From Pseudomonas baetica (GTDB lineage: Bacteria; Pseudomonadota; Gammaproteobacteria; Pseudomonadales; Pseudomonadaceae), in contig NZ_JAIHLQ010000005.1 in assembly GCF_019733355.1 (NCBI RefSeq), positions 1 to 64,000 on the forward strand: DNA of 64,000 nucleotides, written 5' to 3'. Numbering within the stretch: the first letter of the stretch is position 1; every line of letters starts with the position of its first letter. The notes below the pieces were generated by a model, which saw only the letters and a program-made list of their open reading frames with translations, did not search any database and was not told the DNA's origin. The position numbers were made by a program, and so were the translations under genes. This document shows, piece by piece, positions 49,308 through 58,306 of this stretch.

Positions 49308-50621
49308 ATGCTCAGATGGTGCTCGCGTTCAATCTTCCTTCAAGTGGTTCTCGGACTGGTGCTCGGCATCGTCTGCGGGCTGACCCTTCCCGAATATTCC
49401 GCCCAGCTCAAACCCCTCGGCGACGGTTTCATCAAACTGATCAAGATGCTCATCGGCCTGATCGTGTTCTGCGTGGTGGTCAGCGGCATCAGTGGCGCGG
49501 GCGACCTGAAGAAGGTCGGGCGCATCGGCCTCAAGTCAGTCATCTATTTTGAAGTCCTCACCACCATCGCCTTGGTGATCGGCCTGGTGTTTGCGTTCAG
49601 CACCGGGATCGGCAGCGGCGCCAATATCCATCTGGAGCAACTGTCCGCCGCCGACATGGGCGACATCGCCGAACGCGGCCAGCACATACACACCACTACG
49701 CAGTTCCTGATGGATCTGATCCCGACCTCAGTCATCGGTGCCTTTGCCGACAACAACATTCTGCAAGTGCTGTTGTTCTCGGTGCTGTTCGGCAGCGCAT
49801 TGAATCTGGTCGGCGAAGCCGCCTCGGGGATCTCACGGCTGATCAACGAGCTGAGCCATGTGATCTTTCGGATCATGGGCATGATCGTGCGTCTGGCGCC
49901 GATCGGCGTGTTCGGCGCCATCGCGTTTACCACCAGCAAATATGGCCTGGACTCGCTGCAACATCTGGGCAGTCTGGTCGGTTTGTTCTATCTGACGTGC
50001 ATTGCCTTTGTCGCTTTGATTCTTGGCTTGGTAATGCGCTTGTCCGGACTGCGCCTGTGGCCGCTGCTCAAGTACCTGCGCGAAGAAATGCTGATCGTCA
50101 TGGGCACCGCTTCGTCCGACGCCGTATTGCCGCAGATCATGCGCAAACTGGAGCACCTGGGCATCGGCAGCTCGACCGTCGGGCTGGTGATTCCGACCGG
50201 TTACTCGTTCAACCTCGACGGTTTTTCGATCTACCTGACCCTGGCCATCGTGTTCATCGCCAACGCCACCGGCACACCGCTGGCCATGACCGATCTGCTG
50301 ACCATTCTGTTGGTATCGCTGATCACCTCCAAAGGTGCCCACGGTATTCCCGGTTCGGCGCTGGTGATCCTCGCCGCGACGCTGACAGCGATCCCCGCCA
50401 TCCCGGTGGTCGGTCTGGTGTTGGTGTTGGCGGTGGACTGGTTCATGGGCATCGGCCGAGCGCTGACTAACCTGATCGGCAACTGTGTCGCCACCGTGGC
50501 CATTGCTCGTTGGGAAAAGGACATCGATGTGCAGCGAGCGAACAAGGTGCTCAGCGGTCAACAGGGCTACACCTTTCAGCCGAGAAAACCGGTCGCTCAA
50601 GCAGCCGCCAAAGAATTTTGA
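49308..50621 (+). CDS. dicarboxylate:cation symporter, DctA family
   Basis: A 437-residue DAACS-family transporter that would bring C4-dicarboxylates (succinate, fumarate, malate) or acidic amino acids in with protons or sodium. Eight membrane helices and two re-entrant loops fit the family. Characteristic motifs include FIKLIKMLIGLIVFCVVVSGISG, the Ser-rich loop GTASSDAVLPQIM, and VIPTGYSFNLDGFSIYLT with the substrate/ion residues. The gene is followed by two GntR/FCD regulators, so it may be a locally regulated paralogue rather than the housekeeping dctA. AGGA lies about 8 bases before the ATG. The substrate cannot be fixed from sequence. Confidence 0.87.
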   Translation: MLRWCSRSIFLQVVLGLVLGIVCGLTLPEYSAQLKPLGDGFIKLIKMLIGLIVFCVVVSGISGAGDLKKVGRIGLKSVIYFEVLTTIALVIGLVFAFSTGIGSGANIHLEQLSAADMGDIAERGQHIHTTTQFLMDLIPTSVIGAFADNNILQVLLFSVLFGSALNLVGEAASGISRLINELSHVIFRIMGMIVRLAPIGVFGAIAFTTSKYGLDSLQHLGSLVGLFYLTCIAFVALILGLVMRLSGLRLWPLLKYLREEMLIVMGTASSDAVLPQIMRKLEHLGIGSSTVGLVIPTGYSFNLDGFSIYLTLAIVFIANATGTPLAMTDLLTILLVSLITSKGAHGIPGSALVILAATLTAIPAIPVVGLVLVLAVDWFMGIGRALTNLIGNCVATVAIARWEKDIDVQRANKVLSGQQGYTFQPRKPVAQAAAKEF

Positions 50622-50670
50622 ATGACCGCCGTGCCTGCTCATCCGCAGACACGGCTCATGGAGCGAATAC

Positions 50671-51375
50671 GTGATCACCACATCAACCGTCGTCAACTCA
50701 GTCGTAGAAAAACTTCGGGCCGCGCTGGCCCGTGGTCAGTGGCGCTCCGGCGACATGCTGCCCGGCCAGCGCGAACTGGCCGAACAACTGGGCATCAGCC
50801 GCCCGAGCCTGCGCGAAGCAGTGATCGTGCTGGAAACCCTCGGCCTGGTGCGCTCGATGCCGGGCAAAGGCGTGGTGGTGCTCGACGCGCAACTGAGTGA
50901 CAGCCAAAGCCACGACAGCGCAGTGGCCGGCGCCAGCCTCGAAGACGTGCTGCAACTGCGCTACACCCTGGAGCCGTTCATTGTCGGCCTCGTGGCCCAA
51001 TCGATCAGCAGCAAGGAAGTCGGCCAGTTGCGCCTGACCCTGATGGACATGCGCGAAGCCCTGGAGGCCGGCGACAGCGAAGCCGGGGTCAGCGCCTACA
51101 TCGCCTTCCACGAAGAATTGTTCACCCTGACCTCGAACCCGATCTTCCAGAGCGTGGTGCAACAAACCAGCAACGCCCTCAAACAAAGCGCCGACGTGCT
51201 GCGCAATTCCCCGGAACATCTGGCCGAACGCCTCGAAGAAAACGAAGCCGTGGTGCGCGCGATACGCGGCAAGAACAGCGCCCAGGCCAGCGCCGAGATG
51301 CGTCGACACATCCTGCGCGAAGGCCAGCGGATGGGCATCGAGCTGAACATTCCGGAAGACCACTTGAACACCTGA
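50671..51375 (+). CDS. GntR/FCD-family transcriptional regulator (FadR subfamily)
   Basis: A 234-residue repressor-type regulator. The N-terminal winged helix-turn-helix (residues 8-75: VEKLRAALARGQWRSGDMLPGQRELAEQLGISRPSLREAVIVLETLGLVRSMPGKGVVV) is a textbook GntR motif. The C-terminal FCD domain (about 90-220) has the metal/ligand pattern, with FHEELFTLTSNPIF and RRHI. Such proteins sense small organic acids. It lies 49 bases after the symporter and 24 bases before a second FCD regulator. The GTG at 50671 has GGAG upstream. The symporter promoter is its likely target. Confidence 0.9.
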   Translation: MITTSTVVNSVVEKLRAALARGQWRSGDMLPGQRELAEQLGISRPSLREAVIVLETLGLVRSMPGKGVVVLDAQLSDSQSHDSAVAGASLEDVLQLRYTLEPFIVGLVAQSISSKEVGQLRLTLMDMREALEAGDSEAGVSAYIAFHEELFTLTSNPIFQSVVQQTSNALKQSADVLRNSPEHLAERLEENEAVVRAIRGKNSAQASAEMRRHILREGQRMGIELNIPEDHLNT

Positions 51376-51399
51376 ATTTCTTCACACTGGAGATCGGCC

Positions 51400-52110
51400 A
51401 TGAACAGTCTTGCCACGCCGTCGCACACTCGTCAGATGCCGGCTGCCCTGCCCTTCTCGCGCCTGCCGGCGCCGAGCGATGACCTCTATCCACGACTGTT
51501 CGATGCGATTCTGGAGCAACGCATCGATCCGGCCAGCCGTTTCACCGAAGACAGCCTCAGGCAGATGTTCGGTGTCAGCCGTGCGGACGTGCGGCGGGTG
51601 CTGACGCAGCTATCCCATGAACACATCATTGTGTTGCGCGCCAATCATCGCCCGCGTGTCACCGCGCTGAATGCCGAACAAACGCGGCAAACCCTGCATG
51701 CACGGCGCCTGACCGAAAGCACGCTGGTGCGCCTGGCTTGTCAGCGGCCACAGGCCGAAGAATTGAAACGCCTGCGAGCGTTGATCGAACGTGAACGCCA
51801 GGCTGTAGAGCAGGATCGGCGGGCGATGGCGATTCGGTTGTCCGGGGAGTTCCACCTGCAACTGGCACACATGGCGGGGAATGCACCGCTGGCGCATTTT
51901 CTCGGCAGTCTGGTGCCGCTGACGTCATTGGCGATTGCGCGCGGTGATGGATCGACGCGCCGTTGTTGCGCGTGGCAGGAGCATCTGGCGATTGTTGAAG
52001 CAGTGGAAAATGGGGATGCTGCAAAGGCCGCAATGCTGATGAACCAACATCTGGATCATCTGGAAGACACCCTGTTGTATTCCGTCAATGAACAGTGCGC
52101 CACCGGATGA
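51400..52110 (+). CDS. second GntR/FCD-family transcriptional regulator
   Basis: A 236-residue GntR-type protein: winged helix at about residues 28-95 (LYPRLFDAILEQRIDPASRFTEDSLRQMFGVSRADVRRVLTQLSHEHIIVLRANHRPRVTAL) and an FCD domain (about 100-230) with GEFHLQLAHMAGNAPLAHFLGSLVPLTSLAIA and QEHLAIVEAVENGDAAKAAMLMNQHLDHLE. It follows the first regulator by 24 bases, presumably in the same transcript. Sequence similarity between the two is limited to the family pattern, so they probably sense different ligands. Its target is unknown. Confidence 0.88.
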   Translation: MNSLATPSHTRQMPAALPFSRLPAPSDDLYPRLFDAILEQRIDPASRFTEDSLRQMFGVSRADVRRVLTQLSHEHIIVLRANHRPRVTALNAEQTRQTLHARRLTESTLVRLACQRPQAEELKRLRALIERERQAVEQDRRAMAIRLSGEFHLQLAHMAGNAPLAHFLGSLVPLTSLAIARGDGSTRRCCAWQEHLAIVEAVENGDAAKAAMLMNQHLDHLEDTLLYSVNEQCATG

Positions 52111-52115
52111 TCGCC

Positions 52116-52202
52116 ATCGCGGGCCCGCTCCCACAGTGATTGAGGGTGACCACCGATTTTGTGACCAACCCCATAACCTGTGGGAGCGGGCTTGTTCGCG
52201 AA
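52116..52202. repeat. REPIN: inverted REP doublet, GAA-outside topology
   Basis: Copies at 52116-52135 (truncated) and 52179-52202 have CCCACA/TGTGGG inward; starts are 63 bases apart. It lies between the converging second GntR gene and yjiA. Confidence 0.84.
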
Positions 52203-52228
52203 GAGGCCCTTAATGCCTGCGCAAACAT

Positions 52229-53203
52229 TTAGCCTTGCGCCGCCACCCTGGCAAACCCCGCCCGAATTTTCTCCTCCGGCAAATCATCGGCAATAAACAC
52301 GATCACACTGTCCCGCGCCTCACCCTCGGCCCACTCCGTATCCCAGTCGAAACCATAGAGTTTCAGCACGCCCTGAAACACCAGTCGCCGATCTTCCCCG
52401 GCAATGTTCAGCACGCCTTTGTAGCGCAGCAATTGCTTGCCGTGCTCCTCCAGCAATTCATTCATGAATTCACTGAGCTGATCTATATCCAGCGGTTGCT
52501 CAGTGCGCAGCACCAGACTGGAGATGCGATCGATAGACGGCGCCTGGCTCACCGGCCGCAGACTCAGCCCGCCACCCAGGTCGGCATTGAGGTTGAAGCC
52601 GCGCACATCGAGTAACTCGGCCAGATCGATATTGCCGTGTTCGACCACACGAATCGGTGCTCGACGGTTGATCCGCGTCAGCCGTTCGCTCAGCGCCGTG
52701 AATGCCGCTTCGTCGACCAGATCGGTCTTGCTCACCAGCAAGCGGTCGGCGAAACCAATCTGCGCCTGGGCGATGGTCTGGGTCAGGTGCTGCTCGGCGT
52801 GGGCCGCGTCGACCAGTGTGATGATGCCGTCGAGAATGTAGCGCTCACGCAATTCTTCATCGATGAAGAAGGTTTGCGCGACTGGCGCCGGATCGGCCAG
52901 ACCGGTGCATTCGATCACCAGGCGGTCGAAGGCGATTTCGCCGCTGTCCAGGCGTTCAAGCAACAGATAAAGCGCTTTGGTCAGATCGGTGTGAATGGTG
53001 CAGCAGACGCAGCCATTGGCCAGGGTCATGACTTGCACCGGCTCATCACCCAGCAACTGCGTATCGATTCCGGCGTCGCTGAATTCGTTTTCGATCACGG
53101 CGATTTTCAGGCCGTGCTCGGCTTTCAATAGATGGCGCAGCAAGGTGGTCTTGCCGGCACCGAGGAAACCACTGAGTACCGTGACCGGAATGGGAGAGGA
53201 CAA
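52229..53203 (-). CDS. yjiA: G3E/CobW-family metal-linked GTPase YjiA
   Basis: A 324-residue P-loop GTPase. Walker A is GFLGAGKTT, the metal-binding CxCC is GCVCCTI, Walker B-like ECTGLADP and the SKTD guanine motif follow, and the C-terminal CobW_C domain (about 215-320) ends the protein. The family moves zinc, nickel or cobalt to client enzymes. It stands downstream of cstA-ybdD, the same neighbourhood as E. coli yjiA-yjiX-btsT, suggesting a link with pyruvate/peptide uptake under starvation. A REPIN separates it from ybdD. Confidence 0.93.
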   Translation of the reverse strand: MSSPIPVTVLSGFLGAGKTTLLRHLLKAEHGLKIAVIENEFSDAGIDTQLLGDEPVQVMTLANGCVCCTIHTDLTKALYLLLERLDSGEIAFDRLVIECTGLADPAPVAQTFFIDEELRERYILDGIITLVDAAHAEQHLTQTIAQAQIGFADRLLVSKTDLVDEAAFTALSERLTRINRRAPIRVVEHGNIDLAELLDVRGFNLNADLGGGLSLRPVSQAPSIDRISSLVLRTEQPLDIDQLSEFMNELLEEHGKQLLRYKGVLNIAGEDRRLVFQGVLKLYGFDWDTEWAEGEARDSVIVFIADDLPEEKIRAGFARVAAQG

Positions 53204-53236
53204 AACTCGATCTCCTTAAAAGAAACACAAAACAAA

Positions 53237-53326
53237 TGTGGGAGCGGGCTTGCTCGCGAAGGCGGTGCATCAGTCAGAACATTCATCAACTGACACTGCG
53301 CTTTCGCGAGCAAGCCCGCTCCCACA
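53237..53326. repeat. REPIN: inverted REP doublet, GTGGG-outside topology
   Basis: Two intact copies (53237-53260 and 53303-53326), each the complete 24-base TGTGGGAGC...CGCGAA unit, face each other with starts 66 bases apart. This is the cleanest doublet of the window and lies between ybdD and yjiA in one direction of transcription. Confidence 0.92.
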
Positions 53327-53356
53327 GGGGGATTGCAGCAACCTCAGGCTGTCAGC

Positions 53357-53554
53357 TCAACAGCACTTCGGCCCACCCTTGCCACCGTAACGGGCCTCCT
53401 GACGTTCGCGGAAGAACATCTCGTAGCTCATCATCGGTTTGTCCGGGTGCTTGGTTTGCATATGCTCGACGTAGGTGTCGTAGTCGGGCATGCCGACCAT
53501 CAAGCGCGCAGCCTGACCGAGGTATTTACCGAGGCGACTCAGGTCATTGAACAT
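53357..53554 (-). CDS. YbdD/YjiX family small protein
   Basis: A 65-residue protein ([65 protein letters not shown]) typical of the YbdD/YjiX family that follows CstA/BtsT transporters. The two C-terminal Cys may bind metal, which is of interest beside the YjiA GTPase. It begins 15 bases after cstA and is probably a needed partner of that permease. Confidence 0.94.
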   Translation of the reverse strand: MFNDLSRLGKYLGQAARLMVGMPDYDTYVEHMQTKHPDKPMMSYEMFFRERQEARYGGKGGPKCC

Positions 53555-53569
53555 GGTGCAATCCTCTGG

Positions 53570-55636
53570 TTACGCGTCCGGCAGAGCCTGGAATGGCGAT
53601 TCTTTATCCGTACGCTCTTTTTTGCCCCAGGCGGCGATGCCGACTTTGAGCGCATAGAACAGGATGCTGAATACCACGAACAGGAACAGCGCGGTCAGCG
53701 TGGCGTTGGTGTAAGCATTGAAGATGACGTGCTGCATCTGATCGATGCTCTTGGCCGGGGCAATAATCTGACCGTTGGCCAACGCATCGCTGTACTTCTT
53801 GGCCAGCGACAGGAAACCGATTGCCGGGTTGGCGTCGAACAGTTTGATGAAACCCGCCGTTGTGGTGCAGATCAGCAGCCAGGTGGCTGGCAGCAGAGTG
53901 ACCCAAATGTAGCGCTGACGCTTCATTTTGATCAGAACCACAGTGCCGAGCATCAGCGCGATACCGGCCAGCATCTGGTTGGAGATACCGAACAGCGGCC
54001 ACAAGGTGTTGATGCCACCCAGTGGATCGATCACGCCTTGGTACAGCAACCAGCCCCACATCGCCACACAACCGGCGGTGGCAATCAGGTTGGCCGTCCA
54101 CGACTCGGTACGCTTGAGCGCCGGAACGAAAGAGCCGAGCAGATCCTGGAGCATGAAACGTCCGGCACGGGTACCAGCGTCCACAGCGGTGAGGATAAAC
54201 AGCGCTTCGAACAGGATCGCAAAGTGATACCAGAACGCCATGGTGTTTTCACCCGGCAGAACACTGTGCAGGATTTGCGCGATACCCACCGCCAGGGTCG
54301 GCGCACCGCCAGCACGGGCCAGAATGGTGGTTTCACCAATGTCATGGGCGACGGCTTGCAGCGCCTCAGGCGTGATCGCAAAGCCCCAACTGCTGACCAT
54401 CTGCGCCACCGAAGCGACATCCCCACCCACCACGGCGGCCGGGCTGTTCATGGCGAAGTACACGCCCGGTTCGATCACCGAAGCCGCAACCATGGCCATG
54501 ATGGCGACGAACGACTCCATCAACATGCCGCCGTAACCGATGTAACGGGCGTTGGTTTCGTTATCCAGCAGCTTCGGCGTGGTCCCGGAGGAGATCAGCG
54601 CGTGGAAACCGGACACCGCACCACAGGCAATAGTGATGAACAGGAACGGGAACAGACCGCCCTTCCACACAGGGCCGGTGCCGTCGACGAACTGGGTCAA
54701 TGCCGGCATTTTCAGCTCAGGCATGGTCACCAGGATGCCGATCGCCAACGCGATGATCGTACCGATCTTGAGGAAGGTCGACAGATAGTCACGCGGCGCA
54801 AGGATCAGCCATACCGGCAGAACCGCCGCCACGAAGCCGTAACCGATCAGCATCCAGGTGATTTGAATACCGGTGAAGCTGAAGGCCTTGGCCCACACCG
54901 GATCAGCGGCAATCTGCCCACCCAGCCAGATCGAACCGAGCAGCAGCACCACGCCAATCACCGAGATCTCGCCGATGCGACCCGGACGGATGTAGCGCAT
55001 GTAGATGCCCATGAACATCGCGATCGGGATGGTCGCCATCACGGTGAAGATGCCCCACGGACTCTCCGCCAGCGCTTTCACCACGATCAGTGCCAGCACC
55101 GCGAGGATGATGATCATGATCAGGAAGCAGCCGAACAGTGCGATGGTGCCGGGAATGCGGCCCATTTCTTCACGCACCATGTCGCCCAGGGATCGGCCGT
55201 TGCGACGGGTCGACATGAACAGAACCATGAAGTCCTGCACCGCGCCCGCCAGCACCACACCGGCAATCAGCCAAAGCGTGCCAGGCAAATACCCCATCTG
55301 CGCTGCCAATACCGGGCCGACCAACGGCCCCGCGCCAGCAATGGCCGCGAAGTGGTGACCGAAGAGAATGTGTTTGTTGGTTGGAACGTAGTCCAGACCG
55401 TCGTTGTTGAGCACGGCGGGGGTGGCCCGACGCGCATCGAGTTGCATCACATTGTTAGCGATGAACAGGCTGTAGTAACGATACGCAACCAGATAAATGG
55501 CCACGGCTGCGACCACAATCCACAAGGCGTTGATCGCCTCGCCTCGGCGCAATGCCACTACGCCCAGGGCGCACGCTCCTACGATTGCCAGCACTAGCCA
55601 GGGTAAGTGGCGTAGCAGGCTATTATTATTTTTCAT
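53570..55636 (-). CDS. cstA: carbon starvation protein CstA/BtsT family permease
   Basis: A 688-residue inner membrane protein with about 16-18 helices. The CstA signature VPTNKHILFGHHFAAIAGAGPLVGPVLAAQMGYLPGTLW is near residues 80-120. Characterised members take up pyruvate (BtsT, CstA) and possibly peptides, with protons. The ATG at 55636 (MKNNNSLLRHLPW) has GGAAT upstream and gives the family N-terminus; a longer in-frame start adds 57 residues unlike the family. It heads cstA-ybdD-yjiA and is divergent from the PilZ gene. Confidence 0.95.
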   Translation of the reverse strand: MKNNNSLLRHLPWLVLAIVGACALGVVALRRGEAINALWIVVAAVAIYLVAYRYYSLFIANNVMQLDARRATPAVLNNDGLDYVPTNKHILFGHHFAAIAGAGPLVGPVLAAQMGYLPGTLWLIAGVVLAGAVQDFMVLFMSTRRNGRSLGDMVREEMGRIPGTIALFGCFLIMIIILAVLALIVVKALAESPWGIFTVMATIPIAMFMGIYMRYIRPGRIGEISVIGVVLLLGSIWLGGQIAADPVWAKAFSFTGIQITWMLIGYGFVAAVLPVWLILAPRDYLSTFLKIGTIIALAIGILVTMPELKMPALTQFVDGTGPVWKGGLFPFLFITIACGAVSGFHALISSGTTPKLLDNETNARYIGYGGMLMESFVAIMAMVAASVIEPGVYFAMNSPAAVVGGDVASVAQMVSSWGFAITPEALQAVAHDIGETTILARAGGAPTLAVGIAQILHSVLPGENTMAFWYHFAILFEALFILTAVDAGTRAGRFMLQDLLGSFVPALKRTESWTANLIATAGCVAMWGWLLYQGVIDPLGGINTLWPLFGISNQMLAGIALMLGTVVLIKMKRQRYIWVTLLPATWLLICTTTAGFIKLFDANPAIGFLSLAKKYSDALANGQIIAPAKSIDQMQHVIFNAYTNATLTALFLFVVFSILFYALKVGIAAWGKKERTDKESPFQALPDA

Positions 55637-55795
55637 TTTTTTATTCCAGCCAGGGTGGACAAGAAAGACAGCCACCCCGAGTTTAGCGCTACTGGCGACA
55701 AAGGCCATACCCCGACGTTGGTCTAGACGCTTGTCTGCACTGGCACGGTTGAAGAATGCGGGTCTATAGTCAGCGAACATCCGGAGGATTGCGCC

Positions 55796-56164
55796 ATGAG
55801 CGAACAACCTGACGAGCGTCGCCGTTTCAAACGCATCGCGTTCGATGCCAAAACCGAGTTGAGCCAGGGCGAGTACATCTGGCCAGTGAAGTTGATCGAC
55901 CTGTCGCTAAAGGGTCTGTTGATCGGGAAGCCAGAGCCGTGGCTAGGTGATCGGGAGCGGCATTTCCTGGTCGATATCCATCTCAACGATGAGGTAGGCA
56001 TCAAGATGGATGTGCAATTGACCCACGACGACCATGGCCAACTCGGCTTCGCCTGCAAGCACATCAGCCTGGAGTCCATCGAACGCCTGCGGCGCTTGAT
56101 TGAGTTCAACCTGGGCGATCCGCAGGAGCTGGAGCGCGAGTTGGGCGCTCTGATCGAAATCTAG
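55796..56164 (+). CDS. mapZ: PilZ-domain c-di-GMP receptor, MapZ-like
   Basis: A 122-residue single PilZ domain. The c-di-GMP signature is complete: RxxxR at Arg9-Arg13 (RRFKR) and DxSxxG at Asp35-Gly40 (DLSLKG). Length, position between cstA and radA, and the N-terminus match P. aeruginosa PA4608 (MapZ), which binds the chemotaxis methyltransferase CheR1 in the presence of c-di-GMP and alters flagellar switching. A GGAGG site precedes the ATG. CheR itself is not in the window. Confidence 0.9.
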   Translation: MSEQPDERRRFKRIAFDAKTELSQGEYIWPVKLIDLSLKGLLIGKPEPWLGDRERHFLVDIHLNDEVGIKMDVQLTHDDHGQLGFACKHISLESIERLRRLIEFNLGDPQELERELGALIEI

Positions 56165-56181
56165 AAGCCACTACCAATCCC

Positions 56182-56270
56182 TGTGGGAGCGGGCTTGCCC
56201 GCGAAGAGGCCGTGTCAGTCAACATTGATTTCGACTGACCCACCGCTTTCGCGGGCAAGCCCGCTCCCAC
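56182..56270. repeat. REPIN: inverted REP doublet, GTGGG-outside topology
   Basis: Copies at 56182-56205 and 56248-56270, both with the GCGGGCTTGCCCGCGAA core, face each other with starts 66 bases apart. It lies between the converging PilZ gene and radA. Confidence 0.9.
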
Positions 56271-56285
56271 CAAGGTTCCGAGTGT

Positions 56286-57653
56286 TTATTCGAAGAGCGC
56301 GTCGAGGGCCTGTTCCAGGCGGGTCACGGCAATGATCTGCAGCCCTGGCGGTGACTCCTTCGGCGCATTGCCCTTGGGCACGATCGCCCGTTTGAAGCCA
56401 TGCTTGGCCGCTTCCTTCAAACGCTCCTGTCCACTAGGCACCGGACGCACTTCGCCAGACAAGCCCACTTCACCAAACACCAGCAGATCATGGGGCAATG
56501 GCCGATTACGCAAGCTCGACATCACCGCTGCCATCAATGCCAGGTCAGACGCCGTCTCCAGCACTTTCACCCCGCCGACCACATTGAGAAACACGTCCTG
56601 ATCGTGAGTCGGAATGCCGCCGTGCCGATGCAAAACCGCCAGTAACATCGCCAATCGGTTCTGATCGAGCCCCAACGTCACACGTCGCGGGTTGGCCAAG
56701 TGGCTGTCATCGACCAACGCCTGCACTTCCACCAGCATCGGCCGGGTGCCTTCCCACGTTGCCATCACCACGCTACCCGGGACTTCTTCCTGAGCACGCG
56801 TCAGAAAAATCGCCGAAGGGTTAGAGACTTCTTTCAGGCCCTTGTCGGTCATGCCGAACACGCCCAACTCATTGACCGCGCCGAAGCGGTTCTTCACCGC
56901 GCGCAACAACCGCAAGCGTCCGTCGGACTCGCCTTCGAAATACAGCACCGTATCGACCATGTGCTCCAGCACGCGAGGCCCGGCAAGCGCGCCTTCCTTG
57001 GTGACATGGCCGACGAGGAAAATCGCCGTGCCGCTTTGCTTGGCGTAACGCACCAGCAGCGCCGCACTCTCACGCACCTGGGAGACACCACCAGGCGCCG
57101 ACTGCAGTTGTTCGGTGAAGATCGTCTGGATGGAGTCGATCACCATCACCTTGGGTTTTTCCTGACGAGCGGTGGCGATGATGGTTTCGATACAGGTTTC
57201 AGTCATCACCCGCAGTTGATCCTGGGGCAAGCCGAGACGGCGGGCGCGCATGGCCACTTGTTGCTGGGACTCTTCGCCGGTGACGTACAGCGCCGGCATG
57301 CTCTTGGCAATGTTACACAGGGTCTGCAACAGAATCGTCGATTTGCCGATCCCCGGATCGCCGCCAATCAGCACCACCGAACCATCCACCAGACCGCCGC
57401 CGAGCACGCGATCGAGTTCGCCCGACGCGGTGGAAAACCGCGGAATCTCTTCAATGCTGACTTCGGCCAGCGTCTTGATCTGCGCCTGCTGCCCGGCCCA
57501 ACCGGTGCGACCGGTGGGCGCCGTGGCCCCGCCGCTTTCGATCATGGTTTCAGTCAGGGTGTTCCAGGCACCACATTCACCGCACTGGCCGGCCCACTTG
57601 GGAAAAGTTGCGCCGCACTCAGTGCAGCCGTACATGCGCTTGGCCTTGGCCAT
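56286..57653 (-). CDS. radA: DNA repair protein RadA
   Basis: RadA is a RecA-like helicase that drives branch migration in recombination. The 455-residue product begins with a four-Cys zinc finger (CTECGATFPKWAGQCGEC), then Walker A GGDPGIGKST, the RadA-specific KNRFGAVNELGVF motif and a C-terminal Lon-protease-like domain (about 290-455) without the protease dyad context. Length is normal. It reads in the same direction as ankB-katB behind it, 46 bases after ankB. Confidence 0.97.
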   Translation of the reverse strand: MAKAKRMYGCTECGATFPKWAGQCGECGAWNTLTETMIESGGATAPTGRTGWAGQQAQIKTLAEVSIEEIPRFSTASGELDRVLGGGLVDGSVVLIGGDPGIGKSTILLQTLCNIAKSMPALYVTGEESQQQVAMRARRLGLPQDQLRVMTETCIETIIATARQEKPKVMVIDSIQTIFTEQLQSAPGGVSQVRESAALLVRYAKQSGTAIFLVGHVTKEGALAGPRVLEHMVDTVLYFEGESDGRLRLLRAVKNRFGAVNELGVFGMTDKGLKEVSNPSAIFLTRAQEEVPGSVVMATWEGTRPMLVEVQALVDDSHLANPRRVTLGLDQNRLAMLLAVLHRHGGIPTHDQDVFLNVVGGVKVLETASDLALMAAVMSSLRNRPLPHDLLVFGEVGLSGEVRPVPSGQERLKEAAKHGFKRAIVPKGNAPKESPPGLQIIAVTRLEQALDALFE

Positions 57654-57699
57654 CTGAACCCCCGGGGCAAAACCGCGATGATAACGCAGCCATCACCGA

Positions 57700-58245
57700 T
57701 CAGCGCGGCGCGGCGGTGCGGATTTCTCCGCTGGCCAGACGCGTGGGGCTGTTGCCCAGTGGATCTTCGGCATTCAGGTCGGCACCTTTGGCCTTGAGTG
57801 CGTCGAGCAACTCAAGGCGTTTGAACAATCCGGCGTACATGGCTGCCGTCTGTCCGGCGCCGTTACGTTGGTCGGGGCTGCAGTCGGTCGCCATCAGGCG
57901 GCGGGCAATCTGCAATTCGCCCTTGAAAACCGCCCCCATCAACGCTGTGTTGCCGCGTTGATCCTGAGCACAGGCATCGGCCCCGGCGGCGAGTAACCTT
58001 TCAACCGCCGGCGCCTGACCGTGATACGCCGCCAGAATCAGCGCGGTGTAACCCTTGCTGTCGCGGGTATCGAGGGAGTAACCGGACTCAATGAAGGTTT
58101 CCAGCATTGGCACGTCACCACGCCGGGCCGCGTCGAAATAGTAGTCCTGAAGCTGAGCCTTGATCGCGTCGGGGCTCTGCTCAGGGGAGGCCGCCCATGC
58201 GGCGAACGACAGACAACCCGATAGCCACAAAAGACAGATACGCAT
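57700..58245 (-). CDS. ankB: ankyrin-repeat protein AnkB
   Basis: A 181-residue exported protein: signal peptide MRICLLWLSGCLSFAAWAASP, then about four ankyrin repeats (DYYFDAARRGDVPMLETFIESGYSLD; GYTALILAAYHGQAPAVERLLAAGAD; GNTALMGAVFKGELQIARRLM; GQTAAMYAGLFKRLELLDALKAKGADLN). In P. aeruginosa, AnkB stands directly after katB and supports full KatB activity, probably on the periplasmic side of the inner membrane. Here too it follows katB by 61 bases. AAGGAG precedes the ATG at 58245 by 7 bases. Confidence 0.93.
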   Translation of the reverse strand: MRICLLWLSGCLSFAAWAASPEQSPDAIKAQLQDYYFDAARRGDVPMLETFIESGYSLDTRDSKGYTALILAAYHGQAPAVERLLAAGADACAQDQRGNTALMGAVFKGELQIARRLMATDCSPDQRNGAGQTAAMYAGLFKRLELLDALKAKGADLNAEDPLGNSPTRLASGEIRTAAPR

Positions 58246-58306
58246 AAGCACTCTCCTTGAGCGAAACGGGGCCCGGATTCAGACCCCGCGTCGCATCAAC
58301 GCTGAA

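Noticed and set aside
53333..55597. Open frame of 754 codons opposite ybdD and cstA
   Set aside because: It begins in a REPIN, is rich in His, Gln and Arg, and lies wholly opposite a clear permease gene.
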